Of a stretch of DNA of 64,000 nt, positions 49,807 through 61,133 are shown piece by piece. Source of the stretch: an uncultured Rhodospirillales bacterium (lineage in GTDB: Bacteria; Pseudomonadota; Alphaproteobacteria; Acetobacterales; Acetobacteraceae); the NCBI GenBank assembly GCA_903927465.1, contig CAIYMY010000194.1:23793-87792 (forward strand), read 5' to 3'. The translations under genes were made by a program, and so were the position numbers. Under the pieces are notes generated by a model. That model saw nothing but the letters and a program-made list of their open reading frames with translations. It was not told the DNA's origin and made no database searches. Each line of letters begins with the position of its first letter. Position 1 is the stretch's first letter.

Positions 49807-51393
49807 ATGGATCGCAGAAGCTTTATTGGTGCCACGGCTGGCCTTGCGGCGAGCGGGCTTGGCGCGCCAGCCTATTCCCAAGGTGCCGCGGCGCGCACGC
49901 TCCGCGTTATTCCGCAGGCGAACCTCACCAGCCTTGATCCTATTTGGACCACGGCGGTCGTCACGCGCAACAACGCCTTCATGATCTATGACCAGCTTTG
50001 CGCCGAAAACGCGAAGGGCGAGATCAAGCCGCAAATGGCCCAAGGCTGGGAGACATCTCAGGATGGGCTGACGCTGACCTTCACGCTGCGTGATGGGCTG
50101 ATGTTCCATGATGGCGAAAGGGTGCTGGCCAAGGATTGCGTCGCCTCCATCAATCGCTGGGCCAAGCGAGACCCCTTCACCCAGGTGCTTTGGCCCAATG
50201 TCGCCATGCTGGAAGCCCTGGATGATAAGCGCTTTCGCTTCCGCTTCCATAAGCCAACGCCCTTGCTGATCATGGCTTTGGGGCAGACGCAATTTCCCTG
50301 CTTCATCATGCCCGAACGCATCGCCAGCACCGATGCCTTCCAGCAAATTCGCGAAACCGTGGGCAGTGGGCCGTTCCGCTTCATCCGCGATGAATGGAAC
50401 CCTGGCCAACGCGCTGTCTGGGCGAAGAATGATCGCTATGTGCCGCGCCAGGAAGAAGTGGATGGCTTGGCCGGCGGGCGCACGCCGAAGATTGACCGCG
50501 TGGAATGGACCATCATCACGGACCCCGCCACCAGCAGTAATGCCATGGTGACGGGTGAACAGGATTATTGGGAATACCCGCTACATGATCTGCTGCCGCA
50601 GCTCCGCCGTGCCCGAGGTGTTACGGTGCAGCAAAGGCTGCTTGATGGCACTTACGGCGTTTGCCGCTTCAACACGCTGCAACCGCCCTTCAACAACCCC
50701 GCCATTCGCCGCGCCGTGGCCATGGCGGTGGATCAGCGCGATTACCTGACCGCCGTTGCCGGCAATGACCCCGCAAGCTGGGGCGTGTGTGAGGGGGTCT
50801 TCACCTGCGGCACGCCGCTCGCCAATGAACAGGGCAGCGAGGCGCTGAAAACCCACAATATCGAACGCGCGAAGGAAGCGCTGCGGGCAGCGGGCTATAA
50901 TGGCGAAAAAGTCGTTTTGATTGCGCCGGGCGATTACCCGCAGATCAACGCGCTATCGCTCATGACCGCGGATATCATCCGCCGCCTGGGGATGAACCTT
51001 GAATTGATCGCGGCTGATTGGGGTACGCTGGTGCAGCGGCGCACCAGCAAGGAACCGGTGGAACGCGGCGGCTGGAGCATTATCCACACTACGTCGTCAG
51101 GCCAGAGCCTGGCGCTGCCAGTCTATCACCTGTTCCTGCGCGCCAATGGGGATAATGCCTGGTTCGGCTGGCCCAATGTGCCGGAAATTGAGGCTTTGCG
51201 TGCCGAATGGGTGGAAAAGGGCGCCGATCCGGCTGAAAGCCAGCGCATCGCGCGCCTGCTGAACGCCAAGGCCATGGAGCAGATGTATTACATCCCCTTG
51301 GGCTTCTACTGGCAGCCCTCAGCTTGGCGGAGCAATGTCACCGGTGTCTTCCGCGCGCCCGCGACTGTGTTTTGGAATATCGGCAAGAGCTAA
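49807..51393 (+). CDS. Peptide-type ABC transporter substrate-binding protein (2 of 3 tandem)
   Basis: MDRRSFIGATAGLAASGLGAPAYSQGAAARTLRVIPQANLTSLDPIWTTAVVTRNNAFMIYDQL. Confidence 0.92.
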   Translation: MDRRSFIGATAGLAASGLGAPAYSQGAAARTLRVIPQANLTSLDPIWTTAVVTRNNAFMIYDQLCAENAKGEIKPQMAQGWETSQDGLTLTFTLRDGLMFHDGERVLAKDCVASINRWAKRDPFTQVLWPNVAMLEALDDKRFRFRFHKPTPLLIMALGQTQFPCFIMPERIASTDAFQQIRETVGSGPFRFIRDEWNPGQRAVWAKNDRYVPRQEEVDGLAGGRTPKIDRVEWTIITDPATSSNAMVTGEQDYWEYPLHDLLPQLRRARGVTVQQRLLDGTYGVCRFNTLQPPFNNPAIRRAVAMAVDQRDYLTAVAGNDPASWGVCEGVFTCGTPLANEQGSEALKTHNIERAKEALRAAGYNGEKVVLIAPGDYPQINALSLMTADIIRRLGMNLELIAADWGTLVQRRTSKEPVERGGWSIIHTTSSGQSLALPVYHLFLRANGDNAWFGWPNVPEIEALRAEWVEKGADPAESQRIARLLNAKAMEQMYYIPLGFYWQPSAWRSNVTGVFRAPATVFWNIGKS

Positions 51394-51585
51394 ACGCCCC
51401 GGCTGGCACGGGCCGTGCTACGCCCAAAACGACTGGGCTGGCGCGGCAATGGTTAAAGGGCTATTTGCAGCGCCTCCGAAGCGGGCTACTCGGGCTAGCA
51501 TGCCCTGAGTTTGCCGCAAGCTGAGGCAGTGTGATGTGTAACAGGGCAGTCAGGGCTGCCGTGAACAGGAATTGGGAGACAGAAA

Positions 51586-53187
51586 ATGGATCGCAGAAAT
51601 TTCCTTAAGGCATCCGCCGGCGTGGCCGCGCTGGCCGGCAGCGGCAGCATCGCAGCCCCCGCCTTGGCGCAACCAGCAGGTGCGCGCACCCTGCGCTTCG
51701 TGCCGCAGGCCAATTTGGCCAATTTCGACCCCATCTGGGGCACGCAATATGTGGTGCGCAATGCCGCGGCCCTGGTGTGGGACACGCTTTATGGCTTCGA
51801 TGAGAACCTGCAGCCGCAGCGCCAGATGGTCGAAAGCGAAGAAGTCACCGCCAATGGCCTGACCTGGAGCTTCCGGCTCCGTCCCGGCCTGAAATTCCAT
51901 GATGGCGCGGCCGTGACGTCCAAGGATGTCGCCGCCAGCCTGACGCGCTGGATGGCGCGCGATTCCATGGGCCTGATGGTGCGTGCCCTGCTTGAGGAAA
52001 TCGTGTCGGTTGATGATCGGAATTTCCGCATTGTCCTGAAGCGGCCTTACCCGAAGCTGCTGGTAGCGCTTGGCAAGAATTCCACGCCGATGGCCTTCAT
52101 CATGCCGGAACGCATCGCCAAGACCGATCCTTTCCAGCAAATCAATGAATACATCGGTTCTGGCCCCATGCGCTTTGTGCGCAATGAATGGGTGCCGGGT
52201 GCTAAGGCCGTGTTTGAGCGCTTCGCCGATTATCAGCCGCGCCAGGAACCGTCGAGCTGGCTTGCCGGTGGCAAGCGCATGGGTGTGGACCGGATTGAAT
52301 GGATCATCATGCCGGACCCCGCGACTGCGGCTTCCGCGCTGCAGAATGGTGAAATCGATTGGTGGGAAAACCCGATCACGGATTTGATCCCGCTGCTGCG
52401 CCGCAACCGCAATGTGCGCGCGGATATTGCTGACCCGCTGGGCAATATCGGCACCTTCCGCATGAACCACCTGACCAAGCCCTTCAATAATTTGAAGGCG
52501 CGGCAGGCGGTGATGGCGGCGCTGAACCAGGAAGATTACATGCGCGCCCTGGTTGGTAATGATGACGCCTTGTGGAAGCGCATCCCGGGCTACTTCACCC
52601 CGGGCACGCCGCTTTATACGGAAGAAGGCGGTGATATCCTGAAGGGTCCGCGGAATATGGAATTGGCCAAGCGCCTGCTGGCCGAAAGCGGTTATGATGG
52701 TACGCCGGTGCCTTGCGTTATCGCCCAAGATCAGCCCATCACCAAGAATATGGGTGACGTGACGGCTGATTTGCTGAAGCGCATTGGCTTCAACGTTGAC
52801 TTCGTCGCAACCGATTGGGGCACCACGGGCCAGCGCCGCGCCATGAAGAACCCGGTGGGGCAGGGTGGCTGGGGCATGTTCCATTCCTGGCATGCGGGCG
52901 CGGATTGCATCAATCCGGCCGTCTATATCGCCATTCGCGCCAATGGCGATGGTGCCTGGTTTGGCTGGCCGAATATCCCCGCAGTTGAAACCGAAGTCTC
53001 CAATTGGTTCGAAGCCAAGAACTTGGATGAGGAAAAGGCGGCGATCAGCCGCTTGAACCGTGCGGCGATTGAAAACGTGGTCTATGCGCCGACCGGCTTC
53101 TTCCTGCAGTATCAGGCTTGGCGTGCCAATGTTTCCGGCATCACCAAGGGGCCGCTGCCCTTCTTCTGGGGTGTCAGCAAGTCCTAA
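51586..53187 (+). CDS. Peptide-type ABC transporter substrate-binding protein (3 of 3 tandem)
   Basis: MDRRNFLKASAGVAALAGSGSIAAPALAQPAGARTLRFVPQANLANFDPIWGTQYVVRNAAALVWDTLYG. Confidence 0.92.
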   Translation: MDRRNFLKASAGVAALAGSGSIAAPALAQPAGARTLRFVPQANLANFDPIWGTQYVVRNAAALVWDTLYGFDENLQPQRQMVESEEVTANGLTWSFRLRPGLKFHDGAAVTSKDVAASLTRWMARDSMGLMVRALLEEIVSVDDRNFRIVLKRPYPKLLVALGKNSTPMAFIMPERIAKTDPFQQINEYIGSGPMRFVRNEWVPGAKAVFERFADYQPRQEPSSWLAGGKRMGVDRIEWIIMPDPATAASALQNGEIDWWENPITDLIPLLRRNRNVRADIADPLGNIGTFRMNHLTKPFNNLKARQAVMAALNQEDYMRALVGNDDALWKRIPGYFTPGTPLYTEEGGDILKGPRNMELAKRLLAESGYDGTPVPCVIAQDQPITKNMGDVTADLLKRIGFNVDFVATDWGTTGQRRAMKNPVGQGGWGMFHSWHAGADCINPAVYIAIRANGDGAWFGWPNIPAVETEVSNWFEAKNLDEEKAAISRLNRAAIENVVYAPTGFFLQYQAWRANVSGITKGPLPFFWGVSKS

Positions 53188-53220
53188 AGCGTGTTCTAAA
53201 CAAGAAAGATTGCCGGGATC

Positions 53221-54162
53221 ATGTTTGCCTATATCGTCCGACGCGTCTTGGCCACCATTCCGGTGATGGCCTTCGTCGCGCTCTTTGTTTTCAGTCTGCT
53301 TTATGTCGCGCCGGGTGATCCGGCGGCGGTAATCGCGGGCGATCAGGCAACGCCTGACGATGTGGAACGCATCCGCGCCAGCCTTGGCCTCGACCGGCCT
53401 TTTTTGATCCGGTTCGGGGAATGGGTCTGGCGTATTCTTCAGGGTGATCTCGGCGTCTCGATTTTCACTAACCTGCCTGTTTCAACCATGATCCAGCAGC
53501 GCATTGAACCGACAATGTCGCTCATGATCATTACGCTGATCCTGGCGGTTTCGGTTGCCATCCCCATGGGGGTGGTCGCCGCCTGGAAGCAGGGCACGGT
53601 GATTGACCGCACCGTGATGGGCTTCGCGGTGCTGGGCTTTTCTGTGCCCGTCTTCGTGGTGGGCTATGTGCTGGCTTATATCTTCGCACTGGAACTCGAT
53701 TGGGTGCCGGTGCAGGGCTATACGCCAATCAAGCAGGGGCTTTGGCCCTGGTTCCGAAATCTGATCCTGCCCTCTATCGCCTTGGGCACGGTCTATATCG
53801 CGCTGATCGCGCGCATCACGCGTGCGACCATGCTGGAAGTGCTGCAACAGGATTACATCCGCACCGCCCGCGCCAAGGGTGCCGGGCAGCGCAATATCCT
53901 GTTCCTGCATGCGCTGAAGAATGCTGCCGTGCCGATCGTGACCGTGATCGGGATTGGCATTGCGCTGCTGATTGGCGGTGCGGTGGTGACGGAAAGCGTC
54001 TTCGCCATTCCGGGCCTTGGGCGGCTGACCGTGGATGCCATTTTGCGGCGCGACTACCCGGTTATTCAGGGCGTCGTGCTGCTGTTTTCCTTCGTCTATG
54101 TGCTGGTTAATCTGTTTATTGACCTTCTCTACACCATTCTGGACCCGAGGATCAGATACTGA
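53221..54162 (+). CDS. Peptide ABC transporter permease (DppB-like)
   Basis: MFAYIVRRVLATIPVMAFVALFVFSLLYVAPGDPAAVIAGDQ...ARAKGAGQRNILFLHALKNAAVPIVTVIGIGIALLIGGAVVTESVFAIPGLGRL. Confidence 0.94.
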   Translation: MFAYIVRRVLATIPVMAFVALFVFSLLYVAPGDPAAVIAGDQATPDDVERIRASLGLDRPFLIRFGEWVWRILQGDLGVSIFTNLPVSTMIQQRIEPTMSLMIITLILAVSVAIPMGVVAAWKQGTVIDRTVMGFAVLGFSVPVFVVGYVLAYIFALELDWVPVQGYTPIKQGLWPWFRNLILPSIALGTVYIALIARITRATMLEVLQQDYIRTARAKGAGQRNILFLHALKNAAVPIVTVIGIGIALLIGGAVVTESVFAIPGLGRLTVDAILRRDYPVIQGVVLLFSFVYVLVNLFIDLLYTILDPRIRY

Positions 54163-55088
54163 TGTCCGCTTCCATCCTCGACCCCAAGGGCATCACTTCG
54201 GCCGATGTGGCCGTGGCGCCGACCCTGCCCGACATCATGCCGCCGGTGAAGGTGCGCAAAGGCTTCTTCGGCTTCATGCGCCGGAACCCCGCCATTGCCA
54301 TTGGCGGGTCGCTGGTCACGCTGATGGTGCTGATCGCGATTTTCGCGCCCTTACTGTTTACCCGGGACCCAACAGCATTGGCCCCCGCCCTGCGTACGCG
54401 CGAACCATCGGCGATGTATTGGTTCGGCTCGGATATGCTCGGGCGCGATATCTATTCACGCGTGCTTTACGGCGCGCGGGTTTCGCTGCTGGTCGGGTTT
54501 TCTGTCGCTTTGTTCGCTTCCATCATCGGCCTCACCATTGGGATGATTTCCGGCTTCGTCCGTTGGGCCGATAGCATCATCATGCGCGTCATGGATGGCA
54601 TGATGTCCATTCCGCCGATCCTGCTGGCGATTGCGCTCATGGCGCTGACGCGTGGTTCGGTGCAGAATGTGATCCTCGCCATCACAGTTGCGGAAATCCC
54701 GCGCGTCTCGCGCCTGGTGCGCGGCGTGGTGCTTTCGCTCCGTGAGCAGCCCTATGTGGATGCGGCGGTGGCGGCAGGCACGCGCACGCCGGTGATCATC
54801 TGGCGCCATATTCTGCCCAATACGCTGGCGCCCATCACGGTGCAGGCCACTTACATCTGCGCGTCAGCGATGATCGTGGAAAGCATCCTGTCCTTCATTG
54901 GTGCCGGCACGCCGCCGATCATCCCCTCCTGGGGGAATATCATGGCCGAGGGCCGCGCGCTGTGGCAGGTGAAGCCATACATCGTCTTCTTCCCGGCCAT
55001 CTTCCTGTCCATCACCGTGCTCGCGGTGAACCTGCTTGGCGATGGTCTTCGCGACGCCCTCGACCCCCGTATGGCAAAGAGGATCTGA
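54162..55088 (+). CDS. Peptide ABC transporter permease (DppC-like)
   Basis: [29 protein letters not shown]...[33 protein letters not shown]. Confidence 0.94.
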   Translation: MSASILDPKGITSADVAVAPTLPDIMPPVKVRKGFFGFMRRNPAIAIGGSLVTLMVLIAIFAPLLFTRDPTALAPALRTREPSAMYWFGSDMLGRDIYSRVLYGARVSLLVGFSVALFASIIGLTIGMISGFVRWADSIIMRVMDGMMSIPPILLAIALMALTRGSVQNVILAITVAEIPRVSRLVRGVVLSLREQPYVDAAVAAGTRTPVIIWRHILPNTLAPITVQATYICASAMIVESILSFIGAGTPPIIPSWGNIMAEGRALWQVKPYIVFFPAIFLSITVLAVNLLGDGLRDALDPRMAKRI

Positions 55089-55091
55089 CCC

Positions 55092-56081
55092 ATGGCGATT
55101 CTCGAAGTTGAAAATCTGCAAACCCATTTTCGCACGCCCGATGGCATCAATCGCGCAGTGGATGGCGTTTCCTTCCATGTCGAGGCAGGGGAGACCCTGG
55201 CCGTTGTGGGCGAAAGCGGCTGTGGCAAATCCGTCACCGCCATGTCCATCCTGCGCCTGATCCCGGAGCCGCCCGGCAAGATTGCCGGCGCCATCCGCTT
55301 CAATGGCAAAAATCTGCTGGACCTCTCGGAAGTCGAAATGCGCAGCATTCGCGGCAATGAGATCAGCATGATCTTCCAGGAACCCATGACCTCGCTCAAT
55401 CCCGTGCTCACGGTAGGGCTGCAGATTGGGGAAACGCTCCGCCTTCACCAGGGCATGTCGGCGCGGCAGGCGGAAGACCGCGCGGTTGATATGCTGAAGC
55501 TGGTCGGCATTCCGGAACCGGAACGCCGCGTGAAGGAATACCCGCACCAGCTTTCAGGCGGCATGCGCCAGCGCGTGATGATTGCCATTGCGCTTGCCTG
55601 CAACCCGAAGCTGCTGATCGCCGATGAACCCACCACGGCCTTGGATGTGACCATCCAGGCGCAGATTTTGGACCTGATGCGTGACCTGAAGCACCGCGTC
55701 GGTGCCGCCATTGTGCTGATCACGCATGATCTTGGCGTGGTGGCGGAAGTCGCTGAACGCGTTGTGGTGATGTATGCCGGGCGCAAGGTGGAAGAAGCCA
55801 AGGTTGGGCCTTTGTTCCGCACCCCGCGCCATCCCTATACCCAGGGCTTGCTTGGTTCTGTGCCGAAGCTTGGGTCATCGCTTGACGGTACGGAAACCCG
55901 CTTGCAGGAAATTCCGGGCCTGGTGCCAAGCCTGAAGCAAAAGCTGCAAGGCTGCGTCTTTGCCAGCCGCTGCACCTATGCCACTGATCTTTGCCGAAGC
56001 GTCTCACCGGGGCTTGAAGAAAAAGCGCCTGGTCATATCGTTGCCTGTCATTATGCCGTGAAGGAGGCCGTCGCGGCATGA
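55092..56081 (+). CDS. Peptide ABC transporter ATP-binding protein (DppD-like)
   Basis: [22 protein letters not shown]...[37 protein letters not shown]. Confidence 0.94.
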   Translation: MAILEVENLQTHFRTPDGINRAVDGVSFHVEAGETLAVVGESGCGKSVTAMSILRLIPEPPGKIAGAIRFNGKNLLDLSEVEMRSIRGNEISMIFQEPMTSLNPVLTVGLQIGETLRLHQGMSARQAEDRAVDMLKLVGIPEPERRVKEYPHQLSGGMRQRVMIAIALACNPKLLIADEPTTALDVTIQAQILDLMRDLKHRVGAAIVLITHDLGVVAEVAERVVVMYAGRKVEEAKVGPLFRTPRHPYTQGLLGSVPKLGSSLDGTETRLQEIPGLVPSLKQKLQGCVFASRCTYATDLCRSVSPGLEEKAPGHIVACHYAVKEAVAA

Positions 56082-57109
56082 GCACGCCTCTGCTCGAGGT
56101 CCATGACCTCAAGAAACACTTCCCCGTCCGCGCCGGCTTCCTGGGCGGCGTCACCGGCCAGGTCTATGCCGTGGATGGCATTTCCTTTTCAATCGCCAAG
56201 GGGGAAACCCTGTCGCTGGTGGGTGAATCCGGCTGTGGTAAATCCACCGTCGGCAAGGCCATTCTGCGCCTGTTTGACATCACCGGCGGCCAGGTGACGC
56301 TTGATGGCACCCGCATTGATAACATGCCGGCAAGCACACTTCGCCCGTTGCGTCGGCGCATGCAGGTGGTGTTTCAGGACCCCTATTCCTCGCTCAACCC
56401 GCGCATGCGGGTGCGGGATATTCTGGCTGAACCGATCCGCAATTTCGGCCTGGCCAAGGATAGCGCGGATCTTGAAAAGCGTGTTGGCGATTTAATGGAC
56501 CGCGTGCGCTTGCCGCGTGATGCCGTGGGGCGCTGGCCGCATGAATTCTCGGGCGGGCAGCGCCAGCGCATCGGCATTGCCCGCGCTTTGGCAGCCGATC
56601 CCGATTTGATCATTTGCGATGAGGCGGTCTCGGCGCTTGATGTCTCGGTGAAGGCGCAGATCGTGAACCTGCTGCAGGATTTGCAGAAGGAACTCGGCCT
56701 CGCGCTGCTGTTCATCAGCCATGATTTGGCGATTGTGGAACACATGACGCATCGCGTTGCGGTCATGTATCTGGGCAAGATCGTAGAAGTGGCGCCGAAG
56801 CGCGAATTATTTGCCGCCCCCAAGCATCCCTACACGGAAGCGCTGCTTTCCGCCGTACCCTTGCCTGAGCCCGGTGCGCAGCGGGAACGCGTCATCCTGA
56901 AGGGCGATGTGCCTAGCCCGATCAACCCACCCAAGGGCTGCCGCTTCCACACGCGCTGCCCCTATGCCTTTGACCGCTGCCGGGTTGATGAACCAGCGCT
57001 TCGCCAGACGGAGCCCGGGCATTGGTCCGCCTGCCATTTGCATGACCGCCCGGCGGCAGAAAACCCGCTGGCCGGGGCCAAGGGCGCGGCGCTGGTCGCC
57101 AAGCACTAA
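56078..57109 (+). CDS. Peptide ABC transporter ATP-binding protein (DppF-like)
   Basis: [22 protein letters not shown]...[23 protein letters not shown]...[44 protein letters not shown]. Confidence 0.94.
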   Translation: MSTPLLEVHDLKKHFPVRAGFLGGVTGQVYAVDGISFSIAKGETLSLVGESGCGKSTVGKAILRLFDITGGQVTLDGTRIDNMPASTLRPLRRRMQVVFQDPYSSLNPRMRVRDILAEPIRNFGLAKDSADLEKRVGDLMDRVRLPRDAVGRWPHEFSGGQRQRIGIARALAADPDLIICDEAVSALDVSVKAQIVNLLQDLQKELGLALLFISHDLAIVEHMTHRVAVMYLGKIVEVAPKRELFAAPKHPYTEALLSAVPLPEPGAQRERVILKGDVPSPINPPKGCRFHTRCPYAFDRCRVDEPALRQTEPGHWSACHLHDRPAAENPLAGAKGAALVAKH

Positions 57110-57258
57110 ACAGGAAGGCGCTGGCTTGCCGCAGGGTGCTTTCTGCGGGCAAGATTTCACATTGAAAAGCTTGACGAAGCCCCATCTTAGGGGTGAGGCT
57201 TCAGGTTGAAACGCCCCAGGCGCACAAGTCTGGGCAGAACATGATTGGGAGACGCGCT

Positions 57259-57762
57259 ATGCCGCAGGTGACAATGACCGTGAATGGTCAAACCCATACG
57301 GCCGAAGTTGAAGGTCGTACGCTTCTGGTGGAATTGCTGCGCGAAAAATTCCGCATGACCGGGACGCATGTCGGCTGCGATACCAGCCAATGCGGCGCCT
57401 GCGTGGTGCATGTGAATGGCGAAAGCGTGAAGTCTTGCACGACGCTCGCCGTTATGTGCAATGGCGCGAATGTTAGCACCATTGAAGGCCTCGCCGCCGC
57501 CGATGGGACGCTGCATGTGATGCAGGAAGCCTTCCGCGAATACCATGCCCTGCAATGCGGCTTCTGCACGCCAGGCATGGTCATGAGCGCGATTGACCTA
57601 GTGAACAAACACCCGAATGGCATCACGGAACAGCAAATCCGCGAAGGGCTTGAAGGCAATTTGTGCCGCTGCACCGGCTATCACAATATCGTCAAGGCAA
57701 TCGCCGCCGCGGCAGAAGTGATGCAGGGCAAGCGCCAGGAAATGGCGCGCGCCGCTGACTAA
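57259..57762 (+). CDS. Aerobic CO dehydrogenase-type (2Fe-2S) small subunit
   Basis: [30 protein letters not shown]...[14 protein letters not shown]...[18 protein letters not shown]. Confidence 0.93.
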   Translation: MPQVTMTVNGQTHTAEVEGRTLLVELLREKFRMTGTHVGCDTSQCGACVVHVNGESVKSCTTLAVMCNGANVSTIEGLAAADGTLHVMQEAFREYHALQCGFCTPGMVMSAIDLVNKHPNGITEQQIREGLEGNLCRCTGYHNIVKAIAAAAEVMQGKRQEMARAAD

Positions 57763-57921
57763 AAGGGCAGGGGTATAGCGTGATCCGTATTACGTATCCC
57801 GCTATCTCTTGCTTTGAGCGACTGATTCACCGCTCCGGTGATTCCACCTTCGCGGATCAGGCGCTGCTCCGCCTTCGTGGTTGCCAAAGGCGGCAAAAAA
57901 TAATCAACCTAATGGGAGGCG

Positions 57922-60318
57922 ATGAAAATGAACGTGGTAACACCGTTTGAGGGCATCGGCGCCAGCGTCCGCCGCAAGGAAGATTTCCGCTTCCTTCAGG
58001 GTCGTGGCGCTTACACGGATGATGCGGATAAGCCAGGCCAGTTGCATGCCTGGATCCTGCGCAGCCCGTATGCCCATGCCCGCATCAAATCGATAGATAG
58101 CGCCGCTGCGGCTTCCATGCCCGGTGTGGTGAAAATCTATACCGGCGCCGATATGGCGAAGGATGGAGTGGGCGGCCTGCCTTGCGGCTGGCAGATCCAC
58201 AATAAGGATGGTTCGCCCATGGCCGAACCGCCGCATCCCGTGCTCGCGCAGGAAAAGGTGCGCCATGTGGGTGACCAGGTGGCAGTTGCCATCGCCGCCA
58301 CACGCCAGCAGGCGCGCGATGCTGCTGAAGCCATCATTGTTGATTATGAAGTGCTGCCTGCCGCTGCCACCATGGCTGCGGCGTTAAAGCCCGGTGCCGC
58401 CGCCATTCATGACGATGTCGCTGGCAATCTCTGCTATGATTGGCATATCGGCGACAAGGCGTTGGTGGATGCCGCCTTCGCTGGTGCGGCGCATGTGGTC
58501 AAGTTCGATCTGGTGAATAACCGCCTGATCCCGAATGCCATGGAACCGCGTTCTGCTGTTGGCGAATTTGATCGCAGCTCGGGCGATTACACGCTCACCA
58601 CCACCAGCCAGAACCCGCATGTCATTCGCCTGCTGATGGGCGCGCATGTGCTGCATTTGCCGGAATCGAAGCTGCGCGTGATTGCACCCGATGTCGGCGG
58701 TGGCTTTGGCAGCAAGATTTATCACTATGCCGAAGAAGCCATCGTCACCTGGTCCGCTGGAAAGCTTGGTCGCCCGGTGCGCTGGACTGCGGATCGTACC
58801 GAAAGTTTCATGTCGGATGCCCATGGGCGCGACCATGTCAGCCACACGGAATTGGCGCTGGACGCAAATGGCAAGATCCTGGGCCTGCGCGTTGCAACCC
58901 AGGCCAATATGGGTGCCTATCTCTCAACCTTTGCACCTTGTGTACCGACCTATCTTTACGCCACGCTGCTGTCCGGCGTGTACACCACGCCCGTGATCTA
59001 TTGCGAAGTGAAGGCCGTTTTCACCAATACCGTGCCGGTGGATGCCTATCGCGGTGCGGGCCGCCCGGAAGCGACCTTCCTGCTGGAACGCCTGATGGAT
59101 GTGGCGGCCAAGCAAACCGGCATTGATAGGGTGGAACTCCGTCGGCGTAACTTCATCCAGCCTGATCAATTCCCGTATCAGACGCCGGTTGCGCTGCAAT
59201 ATGACAGCGGCAATTATCACGCGACCCTGGAACAGGCTTTGGCTTCTTCGGATTGGGCCGGCTTCCCGGCACGTCGCGCGGAAGCTGCCAAGCGTGGCAA
59301 GCTGCGCGGTATTGGCTGTTCCACCTATGTGGAAGCCTGTGGTATTGCGCCTTCCGCCGTGGTCGGCAGCCTTGGCGCCCGCGCGGGGCTTTATGAAGTC
59401 GGCACCATCCGCGTGCACCCAACCGGCAGCGTGACGGTGTTGACCGGTTCACATAGCCACGGCCAGGGCCATGAAACCACCTTCGCGCAGCTGGTTGCTG
59501 ATAAGCTCGGCGTGCCGGTGGCGCAGGTTGATATCGTGCATGGCGATACCGCCAAGGTGCCCTTCGGCATGGGGACCTATGGTTCGCGGAGCCTCGCCGT
59601 TGGCGGCAGCGCCATGATGAAGGCGATGGATAAGATCATCACCAAGGGCAAGCGCATCGCGGCGCATCTGATGGAAGCCTCGGTGGACGACATCGAATTC
59701 GATCGCGGCACTTTCCGCGTGGCGGGCACGGACAAGACCAAGGCGCTGGTGGATATCAGCGTCGCGGCCTATGTGCCGCACAACTACCCGATCGATGAAT
59801 TAGAACCGGGCCTGGAAGAAACTGCCTTCTATGACCCGAAGAATTTTACTTATCCGGGTGGCTGCCATATCGCGGAAGTGGAGATTGATCCCGAAACCGG
59901 AATCACCTCCGTAATTAGTTTCACCGCCGTGGATGATGTGGGCCGCGTGATCAACCCCATGATCGTGGAAGGCCAGGTGCAAGGCGGTGTCGCGCAGGGG
60001 ATTGGGCAGGCATTGCTTGAAGCCTGCGTCTATGATTCGGATGGCCAGCTGCTGTCTGGTTCCATGATGGATTACACCATGCCAAGGGCGGATGATTTGC
60101 CATCCGTTTCGGTTGCGACCCACACCACGCTTTGCACCCATAACCCCCTTGGGGTGAAGGGCTGCGGCGAAGTGGGGGCCATTGGGTCCCCGCCCGCCGT
60201 GATCAATGCGGTGGTGGATGCGCTTTCCGATTATGGCGTGACGCATGTCGAAATGCCGGCGACCCCGGCAAAACTCTGGCAGATCATCAATAGCGGCCGC
60301 CGCGCGGCGGCAGAATAA
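57922..60318 (+). CDS. Aerobic CO dehydrogenase-type molybdopterin large subunit, form II (AYRGAGR)
   Basis: [25 protein letters not shown]...[24 protein letters not shown]...[23 protein letters not shown]. Confidence 0.93.
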   Translation: MKMNVVTPFEGIGASVRRKEDFRFLQGRGAYTDDADKPGQLHAWILRSPYAHARIKSIDSAAAASMPGVVKIYTGADMAKDGVGGLPCGWQIHNKDGSPMAEPPHPVLAQEKVRHVGDQVAVAIAATRQQARDAAEAIIVDYEVLPAAATMAAALKPGAAAIHDDVAGNLCYDWHIGDKALVDAAFAGAAHVVKFDLVNNRLIPNAMEPRSAVGEFDRSSGDYTLTTTSQNPHVIRLLMGAHVLHLPESKLRVIAPDVGGGFGSKIYHYAEEAIVTWSAGKLGRPVRWTADRTESFMSDAHGRDHVSHTELALDANGKILGLRVATQANMGAYLSTFAPCVPTYLYATLLSGVYTTPVIYCEVKAVFTNTVPVDAYRGAGRPEATFLLERLMDVAAKQTGIDRVELRRRNFIQPDQFPYQTPVALQYDSGNYHATLEQALASSDWAGFPARRAEAAKRGKLRGIGCSTYVEACGIAPSAVVGSLGARAGLYEVGTIRVHPTGSVTVLTGSHSHGQGHETTFAQLVADKLGVPVAQVDIVHGDTAKVPFGMGTYGSRSLAVGGSAMMKAMDKIITKGKRIAAHLMEASVDDIEFDRGTFRVAGTDKTKALVDISVAAYVPHNYPIDELEPGLEETAFYDPKNFTYPGGCHIAEVEIDPETGITSVISFTAVDDVGRVINPMIVEGQVQGGVAQGIGQALLEACVYDSDGQLLSGSMMDYTMPRADDLPSVSVATHTTLCTHNPLGVKGCGEVGAIGSPPAVINAVVDALSDYGVTHVEMPATPAKLWQIINSGRRAAAE

Positions 60319-60330
60319 AGGACCATAGCC

Positions 60331-61122
60331 ATGTATGATTTCGCTTATCACAAGCCCTCAAGCCTGGCCGAAGCCGCGAAGCTGCTGGCTGATCCGGATG
60401 CCAAGGCGGTCTCTGGCGGGCATACGCTCATCCCGGCGCTGAAGCACCGGCTGAACAAGCCATCAGCGCTGGTGGATCTTTCCGGTATTGCGGAAATGAA
60501 GGGCATTCGCCGCGAAGGCAATGCCATCATCATCGGCGCGCTGACACGGCATGTGGAAGTGGCCAATAACGCTGAAGTGAAGGCCGCCATTCCTGCGCTG
60601 GCTTACATGGCCTCGCATATTGGTGATGTGCAGGTGCGCAATCGCGGCACGATTGGTGGCTCGGTCTCCAATAACGACCCGGCGGCGGATTACCCGGCGG
60701 CGGTGCTCGGCCTTGGCGCCACCATCCACACCAATAAGCGCAAGATCGCGGCGGATGATTTCTTCCAGGGCATGTTCACCACGGCCTTGGCAGCGGATGA
60801 AATCCTGGTCGCGGTGGAATTCCCGATCCCGGAGAAGGCCGGCTACGCCAAGATGAAGAACCCGGCTAGCCGCTATGTCATGGCGGGTGTTTTCATCTCC
60901 AAGGGCGCGGGTGGCGTGCGGGTTGCGGTGAATGGCGCCGGACCCTGCGTGTTCCGTCAGGCGGATATGGAAAAGGCGCTTTCGGGCGGTTGGTCCGGCA
61001 ATGCCGTGGCCGGCATTGCGCAATCGGCCGATGGGCTGAACAGCGATATCCATGGCAGCGCCGAATATCGCGCCCATCTGGTGGGCGTAATGGCCAAGCG
61101 CGCTTTGGCAGCGGCTGGCTGA
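60331..61122 (+). CDS. Aerobic CO dehydrogenase-type FAD-binding medium subunit
   Basis: MYDFAYHKPSSLAEAAKLLADPDAKAVSGGHTLIPALKHRLNKPSALVDLSGI...IGDVQVRNRGTIGGSVSNNDPAADYPAAVLGL. Confidence 0.93.
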   Translation: MYDFAYHKPSSLAEAAKLLADPDAKAVSGGHTLIPALKHRLNKPSALVDLSGIAEMKGIRREGNAIIIGALTRHVEVANNAEVKAAIPALAYMASHIGDVQVRNRGTIGGSVSNNDPAADYPAAVLGLGATIHTNKRKIAADDFFQGMFTTALAADEILVAVEFPIPEKAGYAKMKNPASRYVMAGVFISKGAGGVRVAVNGAGPCVFRQADMEKALSGGWSGNAVAGIAQSADGLNSDIHGSAEYRAHLVGVMAKRALAAAG

Positions 61123-61133
61123 GCGCTTTCGCC

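Noticed and set aside
51550-52893. 447-aa minus-strand ORF
   Set aside because: Antisense to the third tandem SBP; shadow ORF.
57922-60318. Genuine CO dehydrogenase (coxL form I)
   Set aside because: Active-site motif is AYRGAGR rather than AYxCSFR, so CO oxidation cannot be assumed.
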